Notes under the pieces: model-generated
What the model saw: only the letters and a program-made list of their open reading frames with translations
Database searches by the model: none
Told to the model about the DNA's origin: nothing
Shown: one piece after another, positions 1 through 5,950 of the stretch
How positions within the stretch are numbered: position 1 is the stretch's first letter
Layout: every line of letters starts with the position of its first letter
Program-made: the position numbers and the translations under genes
Source of the DNA: Verrucomicrobia subdivision 6 bacterium
GTDB lineage: Bacteria; Verrucomicrobiota; Verrucomicrobiia; Methylacidiphilales; Verrucolacustridaceae
Reading direction: 5' to 3'
NCBI GenBank assembly: GCA_945866245.1
Contig: CAMBGW010000032.1
Coordinates: forward strand, 1-9,411
DNA: 9,411 bases

Positions 1-314
1 GTGATTTGGGATTCATTCAGTATGAAGCGAACAGGAGCGGAAGCCGCTGGGGGAAGGCTGACTAGGATTGTCTGTTTTCCAGATGAGTTAAAACCGAAGC
101 TCACATTGCAGGCTTGGCCGTCGATTTGAATCGACTGGCGTGGGGTTCCCTGTTTTACAAATTCCGCAACCCCGCCTTTTGCGTCGAAAACAACCAAGGA
201 GCCATCGGCTTGAAGTGATAAAGTCGTTTGAGGAGATGCGCGGCAAAGAGTAATACAGGGAAGGGCAAGAGCTATGGCAACTATACTACATGTTGTGAGG
301 CAGCTCTTTGGCAT
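1..314 (-). CDS. N-terminal part of a secreted protein of unknown function (runs off the left edge)
   Basis: I read an uninterrupted minus-strand frame of 104 codons from an ATG at 314-312 to the window edge; the C-terminus lies outside. The first ~26 residues look like a Sec signal peptide: a short basic start (MPK), a hydrophobic core (SIVAIALALPCITL) and a small-residue exit (CRA then SPQ), so cleavage after about Ala26 is plausible. No lipobox is evident, because the residues before Cys20 are A-L-P. The mature part is polar and beta-like (TLSLQADGSLVVFDAKGG), compatible with an extracytoplasmic beta-sandwich. I do not recognise the family. It lies 116 nt downstream of the prepilin peptidase on the same strand, so it may share that transcript or have its own promoter; GGG touches the ATG but there is no convincing SD. 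The frame is likely real; the function is open. Confidence 0.6.
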   Translation of the reverse strand, partial: MPKSCLTTCSIVAIALALPCITLCRASPQTTLSLQADGSLVVFDAKGGVAEFVKQGTPRQSIQIDGQACNVSFGFNSSGKQTILVSLPPAASAPVRFILNESQI

Positions 315-430
315 CCCTATATAAAGGGGCAACGATGACGTAAAGTCTACCCAAGTAGGTGAGGCTTGGGGGTAAAATTGCTAAAACAATAACCTCCGTA
401 GGTACTTAATCATGATGTGTTAAGATGGAT
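315..430. other. Intergenic gap with a small inverted repeat
   Basis: The gap lies between the stop of the prepilin peptidase and the start of the secreted-protein gene (both minus strand). It contains an inverted repeat CCCAAG (350-355), 9-nt loop, CTTGGG (365-370). No T-tract follows on either strand, so it does not look like an intrinsic terminator. The same arms recur at 2182-2199. I found no convincing -35/-10 pair. Confidence 0.4.
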
Positions 431-1231
431 TTATTGAAAGTTATTGGGAAGATATTTAGAGGCCAAAGTGGCCCCGCCGACCAACCACAAGTAAGCGGCT
501 AAGGCGAGGTAGGGTCCGAAGGGGACTTTGACGCCAAGTTTTTGTTTTCGCTGCTTTAAAATACCAATTCCGACGATAGTGCCGATTAGGGATGAGACGG
601 CTAAAATAAAAGGAAGAGATTGCCACCCTAAGAAAGCGGCCAGGGCGGCCAAAAGTTTTGCATCACCAATACCCATCGCCTCTTTTTGTAAAAACCAAGA
701 GGCGGTTCGAGCTATCAACCATAGAGAACCGCCTGCCACGGCCGCGGATAATGAGGAGCGAATCATTGCGTCCACAGGATCTTCCTTACCCTGAAGAGAG
801 GGGACTAGGTAACTCAAAGAGATTCCGACCACCACTCCACCGATCGTGAGTGCGTCTGGGATGACAAGATAATCCAGATCGATTCCTGATGCGACGATCA
901 GACCAGCAACTAAGAGGGCGTAGATGGCGAAGAGGTGGTGAGGATAAAGTAACCATAGTGCGGTGAGGGCAGTAGCTGTTCCTGCCTCAACCAAGGGGTA
1001 ACGGGAATCGAGATGAGCGCCGCAACAGTGAGCACGCCCCCGTAGAATAAAATATCCAAGAATAGGTAGATTGACTCCAAGGGGAAGTCGCCGTCCGCAG
1101 GCAGCACAACGAGAGGGCGGATTTACGATCGACTGGCCTAAAGGAATCCTCAAAATGCAAACATTGAGAAACGATCCGAGAATGGCTCCGAAAATAAATA
1201 CAGCAGATGCGAGTAGCAAAGGGTGAATCAT
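431..1231 (-). CDS. pilD: Type 4 prepilin peptidase / N-methyltransferase (A24 family)
   Basis: Integral inner-membrane aspartic peptidase that cleaves the leader of type IV pilins or type II secretion pseudopilins and methylates the new N-terminus. The 266 residues fit the family. The N-terminal part has GSFLNVCILRIP (19-30), then CAAC (42-45) and RYPLVE (77-82) of the cytoplasmic methylation domain. The peptidase aspartates are D118 in the IDLD-x4-IPD motif and D190 in GIGDAKL, followed by FLGW. Several hydrophobic membrane segments follow. The usual second CxxC is altered: GRAHCCG has Ala67 where the first Cys is expected and adjacent Cys69-Cys70. The ATG overlaps the aroE stop (ATGA, 1228-1231) and has no clear SD, suggesting translational coupling. 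No pilin or secretion genes are in the window, so pilD versus gspO cannot be decided. Confidence 0.93.
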   Translation of the reverse strand: MIHPLLLASAVFIFGAILGSFLNVCILRIPLGQSIVNPPSRCAACGRRLPLGVNLPILGYFILRGRAHCCGAHLDSRYPLVEAGTATALTALWLLYPHHLFAIYALLVAGLIVASGIDLDYLVIPDALTIGGVVVGISLSYLVPSLQGKEDPVDAMIRSSLSAAVAGGSLWLIARTASWFLQKEAMGIGDAKLLAALAAFLGWQSLPFILAVSSLIGTIVGIGILKQRKQKLGVKVPFGPYLALAAYLWLVGGATLASKYLPNNFQ

Positions 1232-2130
1232 AGATTTCGGCCGGTGACGAGGTTGAGAGCGGTACGCATAGAATCAAGCGGAGCCGGTTTTTTTGCCCAA
1301 ATTGCAAACGAGAGGGCGCCTTGATGTAAAAGCATCGCCAACCCGTCTTCTGCCAGGCAACCACGTTCGCGGGCGGCTTGGACAAGTGGGGTAAAGTCTT
1401 TGCTGTAGAGAGTGTCATAAACACGAAGTGGGGGGTTCATCCACTCTTTTGAAATTGGCAGAGGATCATCGCTTTTCATGCCGAGGGTTGTCCCGTGGAC
1501 AAGGAGATCGGTTTCCGAAAGGGCCTTTTGAATGGAAGATGGGTTCCAATTAACCTGTTGAAGAGGGAATCGACTCGCGACCAAAGGAGTAAGCTGATCG
1601 AGAAGGATTTGTGCTCTCTTGGGATCTCGGTTGACCAGGGTCAAGGATTGGCATCCGATATGAGCAAGGTGTCGGGCGATGGATTGCCCTACTCCGCCGC
1701 AGCCGAGGATCAGAGTCCTTCCGAGTGGAACGGAGTGGGGCCACGCTTCGCTCATGGCGCGAGACCAGCCGCCGGCGTCGGTACTCCATCCGTGAATCTT
1801 TCCATCCACAATTTGAACCGTATTGACCGATTCAGCCTGAAGGGCGGTTGGGTCGTGAACTTGCGTCAGTCGAAACATCTCTATTTTGTGAGGCAGAGTG
1901 CAGTTCCAACCGTTGAGTCCTGCTTGGACAAGTAAGGGAACCGCCTTTTCAAGCTGGCCCAGGGGAATTTCGATTCGAAAGTATTCAGCAGGGGTGTCTA
2001 ATTTGGCCCAAGCTGCCTCATGCATGTATGGGGAAAGGGAGTGGGAGATGGGAGAACCGATCACTCCATACCGAAGAACCCCCGTTTGGTGCGGAGGGAG
2101 AGTGGAAGGGGTATAAACTTGGTCTGACAC
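1228..2130 (-). CDS. aroE: Shikimate dehydrogenase (NADP+)
   Basis: Reduces 3-dehydroshikimate to shikimate with NADPH in the chorismate pathway (cytoplasm). I place the start at a GTG (2130-2128), giving 300 residues. An upstream in-frame GTG at 2232 would add 34 basic residues (CSRGNRRGNRPKG) unlike the family and would overlap the cysE side. Numbering from 2130: substrate-binding SPISHSLSP near 26-34; catalytic Lys82 in NCTLPHK; catalytic Asp118 in GWSTDAGGW, where the family usually has NTD (here STD); dinucleotide-binding GCGGVG at 143-148; HGTTLGM around 212-218; and the C-terminal Gln270 in LLHQGALSFAIW. It is first in a leftward unit with the prepilin peptidase (ATGA overlap). GGAAGG touches the GTG and is too close for an ordinary SD, so the exact start stays uncertain. 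Confidence 0.92.
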   Translation of the reverse strand: MSDQVYTPSTLPPHQTGVLRYGVIGSPISHSLSPYMHEAAWAKLDTPAEYFRIEIPLGQLEKAVPLLVQAGLNGWNCTLPHKIEMFRLTQVHDPTALQAESVNTVQIVDGKIHGWSTDAGGWSRAMSEAWPHSVPLGRTLILGCGGVGQSIARHLAHIGCQSLTLVNRDPKRAQILLDQLTPLVASRFPLQQVNWNPSSIQKALSETDLLVHGTTLGMKSDDPLPISKEWMNPPLRVYDTLYSKDFTPLVQAARERGCLAEDGLAMLLHQGALSFAIWAKKPAPLDSMRTALNLVTGRNL

Positions 2131-2181
2131 CCTTCCATTGAGCCATCGGAAGGCTTTTTCGCCCAACAAAAACGCACACCG

Positions 2182-2199
2182 CCCAAGTTGCCCCTTGGG
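2182..2199. repeat. Inverted repeat CCCAAG-N6-CTTGGG between aroE and cysE
   Basis: Arms 2182-2187 and 2194-2199 are perfect over 6 bp with a 6-nt spacer. It sits in the divergent promoter region, upstream of aroE and just left of the tandem repeats. It could be an operator half-site pair or a small RNA hairpin in an aroE leader. The same arms with a 9-nt spacer occur at 350-370. Confidence 0.35.
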
Positions 2200-2216
2200 T
2201 CGATTTCCCCTACGAT
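2188..2216 (+). promoter_or_regulatory. Possible sigma70-type promoter for cysE
   Basis: TTGCCC (2188-2193) and TACGAT (2211-2216) are separated by 17 nt; each matches the consensus hexamer at 4 of 6 positions. Transcription would start near 2223, leaving a ~30-nt leader before the ATG at 2253. The -10 lies inside the tandem repeat. The match is weak and sigma preference in this organism is unknown. Confidence 0.25.
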
Positions 2217-2222
2217 TTCCCC
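2201..2222. repeat. Tandem 10-bp repeat in the aroE/cysE divergent region
   Basis: CGATTTCCCC occurs at 2201-2210 and again at 2213-2222, separated by TA (12-bp period). The copies are identical, lie in the only non-coding stretch between divergent aroE and cysE, and abut the TTG at 2223. They may be a pair of direct-repeat operator sites, but no regulator is identifiable. Confidence 0.4.
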
Positions 2223-2252
2223 TTGAACACACATCATGCTCTCACCGATGAG

Positions 2253-3116
2253 ATGGTGCGTTCGTACGCTGAGTTAGCGGCGATCAACCATTTGGGTGGC
2301 ACCCAACTCCCCTCCAAAGGGGCGGTAGCGGCGATTACGCAGGAGCTTCTTCACCTTCTTTTTCCCGGATTTTACGAGGGGGACGACTTAGAGGGAAAAG
2401 AGCTCGGACCTGCCATCACGGCTCTTCTTCGGTCGGTCGAGAAGTCCCTGACGCGGGAAATCGGCAAAAGTCTGCCTGCCAAAGTTGTAGCGGGTGAAAC
2501 GGCAAACTCGAAAGTGCAGGCTTTTCTTGCCCGCTTGCCTGCGGTGAGAAAGGTCCTGAAAACGGACGTGGAAGCAGTGATGGCGGGTGACCCTGCGGCG
2601 CGTAACGTAGAAGAGATTCTTTTGGCTTACCCAGGGGTGGAGGCAATCGCGGTCCAGCGAATGGCGCATGAGTTGCATCTTCTCGGGGTACCACTTTTTC
2701 CTCGAATGATGACGGAGTGGGCTCACAGCCGGACTGGAATCGACATTCATCCGGGAGCGGTCATTGGGCCCTCTTTCTTTATCGATCACGGCACGGGAGT
2801 CGTGATCGGGGAGACGACTGAGATTGGCCGGGAGGTAAGGATTTATCACGGGGTCACGCTTGGCGCGCGTTCGGTCGCGGGCGCACAGACATTGAGGGGG
2901 CGAAAGAGGCATCCCACGATTGAGGATCGGGTTACGATTTATCCTGGAGCCACTATTTTAGGTGGAGAGACGGTGGTCGGCGAGGGGAGCACGATTGGGG
3001 GAGGTGTATTTTTGGCAAAAAGCATCCCGCCTCATCATCTGGTCTTCGCTGAACACGCGGCGTTGAAGATCATTCCGAAAGCGGAGCGGCCTCAAGGCAG
3101 TGAGTACACGATATGA
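2253..3116 (+). CDS. cysE: Serine O-acetyltransferase, long form
   Basis: Acetylates L-serine with acetyl-CoA to give O-acetylserine, the carbon acceptor for cysteine synthesis. The C-terminal half is a left-handed beta-helix of hexapeptide repeats. Numbering from the upstream in-frame TTG at 2223 (subtract 10 for the ATG at 2253): GIDIHPGA (172-179) with the catalytic-dyad Asp174; FIDHGTGVVIGET (186-198) with His189; then HGVTLGARS, KRHPTIED, IYPGATILGG and STIGGGVFL. The helical N-terminal domain (about 1-165) is longer than in E. coli CysE and resembles the SATs of Bacteroidetes-like bacteria. Start: TTG at 2223 or ATG at 2253; neither has a good SD. I chose ATG because TTG sits at the predicted transcription start and inside the repeat region. 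Divergent from aroE, followed after 55 nt by isoprenoid genes with no obvious functional link. Confidence 0.92.
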   Translation: MVRSYAELAAINHLGGTQLPSKGAVAAITQELLHLLFPGFYEGDDLEGKELGPAITALLRSVEKSLTREIGKSLPAKVVAGETANSKVQAFLARLPAVRKVLKTDVEAVMAGDPAARNVEEILLAYPGVEAIAVQRMAHELHLLGVPLFPRMMTEWAHSRTGIDIHPGAVIGPSFFIDHGTGVVIGETTEIGREVRIYHGVTLGARSVAGAQTLRGRKRHPTIEDRVTIYPGATILGGETVVGEGSTIGGGVFLAKSIPPHHLVFAEHAALKIIPKAERPQGSEYTI

Positions 3117-3171
3117 ATAACTCGAACTTTTCCGATTGGCCTGCCACCCCACTTTGTCCGTATTCTATTCT

Positions 3172-4257
3172 GTGAACACAACACCCCAGCTGGTCGAGAG
3201 GGAGCGCCTTCCAAGCCTTTTAGAGCAGGAAATGCAGGGCTTTTTTCACCGTCAAAAAGAGCGTTACGAGTATGGCGACCTTTTTGAGCCGATTTTTTTC
3301 GATATGTGTGAGTTTGTCGGCCGTAAGGGCAAGCGAATACGGCCTCTGCTCTTTCTTTTGACTTATCGAGCTTTGGGCGGAAATAAAAGTTGGGGAGATA
3401 AGTCCCTCATTCAAGCAGCTCTATCCCTTGAGCTACTGCACGCCTTTGTCTTGGTGCACGATGATCTGATCGATCGATCTGAAAAGCGGCGTGGCCTTCC
3501 CACCTTCCACAAGTTAGTGGAACAGCGGCAAGGTAGAATGAGTCATGCGGAGAGAACGGGTCAGGGCGTAGCCTTAGTTGTAGGAGATCTTCTTTTTGCC
3601 CTGGCGGTGGAAACGCTTCAGCAAAGCTCTTTCGATCCAGGGCCTAGGCAGCAGGCTTTGGGGCGACTCCTCTCCTACGTGACCGATACTGGTGTGGGAG
3701 AAATATTTGACATTCTTTTGGGTGCCCGAGACATCGGTCGGGTGACCCGTGAGGAGATTGAGTTGACCTACTTACTCAAAACCACGCGTTACACCTTCGA
3801 GGCTCCGTGTGTCATTGGCGCACTGTTGGCAGGAGCTTCCGCGGAAAAAGCGGAGGATCTGGCTAAGGTGACCGAGCCATTAGGTCTGGCGTTTCAAATC
3901 CAAAATGATCTGCAAGAAATCTCTCATCTCGATGGCAAAGACCAGCTTCTGCCGACCGATCTCCTGGAGGGGAAAAAGACCCTTTTAATTCATGATGCCT
4001 ATCAACGATTAGGGGAAGTGGATCGATCATTTTTGCAAATGTGTTTTCACTCCACCGCACGGAGTGAGGCCTCCATCTCCAAAGTTCAGGATTTGCTGCG
4101 CAAATCGGGGGCGATTCAAGCGATGCAGGAGAGGTGTCGAAGTCTCTTCGAACAATCGAGCGAGATTTTGGCAGCTTCTCACCTGACCCATGATGAGAAA
4201 GCTTCGATCACCGAGGCGATCGCTTGGGTGCGTCAGACGGTTCGTTTGGGGAGTTAG
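3172..4257 (+). CDS. Trans-polyprenyl diphosphate synthase (probably GGPP or FPP synthase)
   Basis: Condenses isopentenyl diphosphate with allylic diphosphates via two Mg-binding Asp-rich motifs. From the GTG at 3172 (361 aa): substrate-binding GKRIRP (53-58); first motif HDDLIDRSEKRRG with D97, D98, D101; KTTRYTFEAP; second motif FQIQNDLQE, where the expected DDxxD reads N245-D-L-Q-E249; and EGKKTLL. The first motif has no two-residue insertion and a Phe five residues before it, the pattern of archaeal-type GGPP synthases. This and the adjacent phytoene synthase favour a C20 (or C15) product, but chain length is not proven. A TTG at 3136 would add 12 residues; GTG is preferred, although neither has an SD. 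The gap after cysE (3117-3171) shows only weak promoter-like TATTCT copies. First gene of the carotenoid block. Confidence 0.88.
   Translation: MNTTPQLVERERLPSLLEQEMQGFFHRQKERYEYGDLFEPIFFDMCEFVGRKGKRIRPLLFLLTYRALGGNKSWGDKSLIQAALSLELLHAFVLVHDDLIDRSEKRRGLPTFHKLVEQRQGRMSHAERTGQGVALVVGDLLFALAVETLQQSSFDPGPRQQALGRLLSYVTDTGVGEIFDILLGARDIGRVTREEIELTYLLKTTRYTFEAPCVIGALLAGASAEKAEDLAKVTEPLGLAFQIQNDLQEISHLDGKDQLLPTDLLEGKKTLLIHDAYQRLGEVDRSFLQMCFHSTARSEASISKVQDLLRKSGAIQAMQERCRSLFEQSSEILAASHLTHDEKASITEAIAWVRQTVRLGS
4248..4253 (+). promoter_or_regulatory. Ribosome binding site deciding the crtB start
   Basis: GGGGAG inside the last codons of the polyprenyl synthase gene ends 8 nt before the TTG at 4262. This makes the TTG the best start for the downstream synthase rather than the ATG at 4190, which has no SD and would create a 68-bp overlap. 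Confidence 0.5.
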
Positions 4258-4261
4258 TCGG

Positions 4262-5155
4262 TTGGGCGCTATTTTGTCGCCCAGTTTGGAGGATTCCTTT
4301 CGCGCAGCGCAGGTGATCACCCAAGAGCATGCTCGGACCTTTTATTTTGCGTCCCACGTCTTGCCTGCATCGGTTCGTAGGGATGCTTATGCAATCTATG
4401 CCTGCTGCCGATCGATCGATGATGCGGTGGACCAGGTGGCAAGTCGGGGAGAGTCGGTTCGTCCTGAAGTTGCGGGAGAGATGTTATTGCGCGCGTTTGA
4501 GTCAGGGGGCGATGGGGCTGGGGAGGAGTGGATGCCTGCATTCCGCGATACCGTGGCTCGAAAAAAAATACGCAGGCTTTGGTTTGAGGATTTAGCCATT
4601 GGGGTGGCGGGGGACGCGGGACTAGTGAACGTGCAAACATGGGAGGAACTGGATTTGTACTGCTACCGGGTGGCGGGAACGGTGGGGCTGATGATGATGA
4701 GGGTTTTTGGTTCGGAAGACCCTTTGGCGGAGCCTCGGGCCCTTGATTTGGGCAGAGGAATGCAGCTGACGAATATTTTGCGTGACGTGGCCGAGGATGC
4801 GAGGGTGCGAAGAATTTATCTACCAGCACGAGAGCGAGATCAATATGGGGTGAGGGCGGAAGATTTATTCGTCGGGCGCCGTTCTGGGCATTGGGCGGAG
4901 TTTATGCAGAGCCAAGTTTCCCGGGCACGCGAGCAGTATCGAATGGCAGAGCCAGGCATTGCCTTTCTTCCTACGAGGGGAGCGCGGACCTCAGTTTGGT
5001 TAATGAGGGAGTTGTACGCGGGTATTTTGGATCCGATCGAGCAGTCGGGCTACGATGTGTTCACCCGGCGACACAGTCTATCTTTGGGGCAGAAAGTTGC
5101 TCGAGGGATTGGAATTTGGTGGAAGCACCGGACAGACAAAGTTTCCGGCAGTTAA
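4262..5155 (+). CDS. crtB: Phytoene/squalene synthase family, probable phytoene synthase
   Basis: Head-to-head condensation of two prenyl diphosphates, the committed step to carotenoids (C40 from GGPP) or to squalene/C30 carotenoids (from FPP). The TTG start at 4262 gives 297 residues. Visible motifs: ARTFYFASHVLP (24-35); YAIYACCRSIDDAVD with the first DxxxD at D53-D57; YCYRVAGTVG (133-142); MQLTNILRDVAEDA with the second DxxxD at D175-D179; RRIYLP (183-188). Both metal-binding motifs are intact. The start is 4 nt past the stop of the prenyl synthase, implying an operon. The convergent CruF-type neighbour argues for a carotenoid rather than a hopanoid role, but CrtB versus CrtM/HpnD-like substrate choice cannot be settled by reading. 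The stop codon overlaps that of the convergent gene. Confidence 0.85.
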   Translation: MGAILSPSLEDSFRAAQVITQEHARTFYFASHVLPASVRRDAYAIYACCRSIDDAVDQVASRGESVRPEVAGEMLLRAFESGGDGAGEEWMPAFRDTVARKKIRRLWFEDLAIGVAGDAGLVNVQTWEELDLYCYRVAGTVGLMMMRVFGSEDPLAEPRALDLGRGMQLTNILRDVAEDARVRRIYLPARERDQYGVRAEDLFVGRRSGHWAEFMQSQVSRAREQYRMAEPGIAFLPTRGARTSVWLMRELYAGILDPIEQSGYDVFTRRHSLSLGQKVARGIGIWWKHRTDKVSGS

Positions 5156-5868
5156 ACACCGTGAGCGATTCGCGCGGCAATAAAGAGGCCGCTCATCAGT
5201 CCTAGGGTTATCGCGGGACGAGGGTCAGGCCTGCGAGCGGGTTCGGCGTAGATTGGGGTGACCCAAGCCATCAGTGAGCTAAAGATGAACCAAGCAAAGA
5301 AATTTTGCGGGGGAACTATATTACCCGCCCAGTGCCAGTATCCGCGAATGGCGTAGGCAAAGGGCTCCATTAAAAAATCGAAGGTCATGGCGAAGGCACC
5401 CGTGGCGATCGCAATGGGTGCGCGGGATCCCTCCCGCCAGTATTGACTGAGGGTAAGGTTGGCGCCGGCGACAACAGCAAACCACGCAAGAGGAATGGCC
5501 AGGGGGAGAACCCCGCCCATTCGGGGCCCAAAAGCATCGGTATACTGGTAGGACCCAAAGGGTATTCCGCTGAGGGTTCCGACGGTTTCCAGGAGCGCGG
5601 AGGAGAGAAGAATCGCCGCGGCAGTGATTCTTGCGCGGCGGAGTCCGAGGCGATCAACTGCGGAGAAGTAAATATGGCTCGCAGCTAGGAGCATAGAAAT
5701 AAAGTCTCCGTTTCGCAGACAGAGGGTGATAAAGCCGACCAACCAAGAGGGCAGGGGAAGGGTTGAGGCCCACGTTGGAGTGAGGCGGAAGGTTACGGCG
5801 AGAAGGCCGATCCCTGCCCAGATCAGAAAAAACTTCCAGAGGAGTTCTCGAAGACGAGCGGGGATCAC
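5152..5868 (-). CDS. cruF: CruF-family carotenoid 1,2-hydratase (DUF422-type membrane protein)
   Basis: Family members hydrate the terminal double bond of acyclic carotenoid ends (gamma-carotene 1',2'-hydratase, bisanhydrobacterioruberin hydratase), giving a tertiary hydroxyl. The 238-residue protein is polytopic, with about six or seven hydrophobic stretches (for example 13-26, 55-69, 81-93, 121-137, 190-205, 219-233). Family signatures: E94-x2-G97 with SGIPFGSYQYT (100-110); then PLAIPLAWF; then DFLMEP (164-169), GYWHWAG and IVPPQNFFAWF. The start is a GTG at 5868; the frame stays open upstream (FFFRPLSPPS...), but that stretch does not look like family sequence. SD is weak. It converges on crtB (overlapping stops) and is divergent from lnt with an 82-nt gap. 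I recognise the family with fair confidence; the precise substrate is not determined by the window. Confidence 0.82.
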   Translation of the reverse strand: MIPARLRELLWKFFLIWAGIGLLAVTFRLTPTWASTLPLPSWLVGFITLCLRNGDFISMLLAASHIYFSAVDRLGLRRARITAAAILLSSALLETVGTLSGIPFGSYQYTDAFGPRMGGVLPLAIPLAWFAVVAGANLTLSQYWREGSRAPIAIATGAFAMTFDFLMEPFAYAIRGYWHWAGNIVPPQNFFAWFIFSSLMAWVTPIYAEPARRPDPRPAITLGLMSGLFIAARIAHGV

Positions 5869-5888
5869 TTCTTGAGGTAAGGGCAGGA

Positions 5889-5911
5889 AAGCTTCCGCGA
5901 CAAGCTTCCGC
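5889..5911. repeat. Direct 10-bp repeat in the cruF/lnt divergent region
   Basis: AAGCTTCCGC occurs at 5889-5898 and 5902-5911 (13-bp period). It lies in the 82-nt space between the divergent starts of the carotenoid hydratase and lnt. The two copies could be regulator half-sites, or a chance or slippage duplication. The rest of the gap has a lone TTGACT (5917-5922) and GAGGGG (5932-5937). Confidence 0.35.
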
Positions 5912-5950
5912 CGACGTTGACTCGGAGGCGAGAGGGGACGAAAAAAGAAT

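Noticed and set aside
1495..1935. Plus-strand open frame of 146 codons inside aroE
   Set aside because: Antisense shadow of conserved AroE motifs; no SD and no domain.
2131..2232. 34-residue N-terminal extension of AroE from the GTG at 2232
   Set aside because: Very basic, unlike shikimate dehydrogenases, no SD, and it covers the repeats and the putative cysE promoter.
2388..2912. Minus-strand open frame of 174 codons inside cysE
   Set aside because: Composition (rich in Arg, His and Ser) is typical of an antisense shadow; cysE is unambiguous on the plus strand.
3161..3171. TATTCTATTCT as a -10 box of the carotenoid unit
   Set aside because: It directly abuts the chosen GTG start and the nearest -35-like TTGGCC is 19 nt away; too weak to annotate.
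4190..4261. ATG at 4190 as the crtB start
   Set aside because: No SD, a 68-bp overlap with the preceding gene and a basic N-terminus unlike the family. TTG at 4262 has GGGGAG at 8 nt.
3468..4420. GATCGATCGAT present in both the prenyl synthase (3468-3478) and crtB (4410-4420)
   Set aside because: Both fall on Asp-rich catalytic motifs (DLIDRS and RSIDD), where Asp, Ile, Arg and Ser codons readily create this word.
4317..4829. Minus-strand open frame of 170 codons inside crtB
   Set aside because: Proline/serine-rich shadow of a gene with clear conserved motifs; no start signal or recognisable domain.
5917..5922. TTGACT as a -35 box of an lnt promoter
   Set aside because: No acceptable -10 hexamer at 16-18 nt; the following sequence is GGAGGCGAGAGGGG and an A-run.
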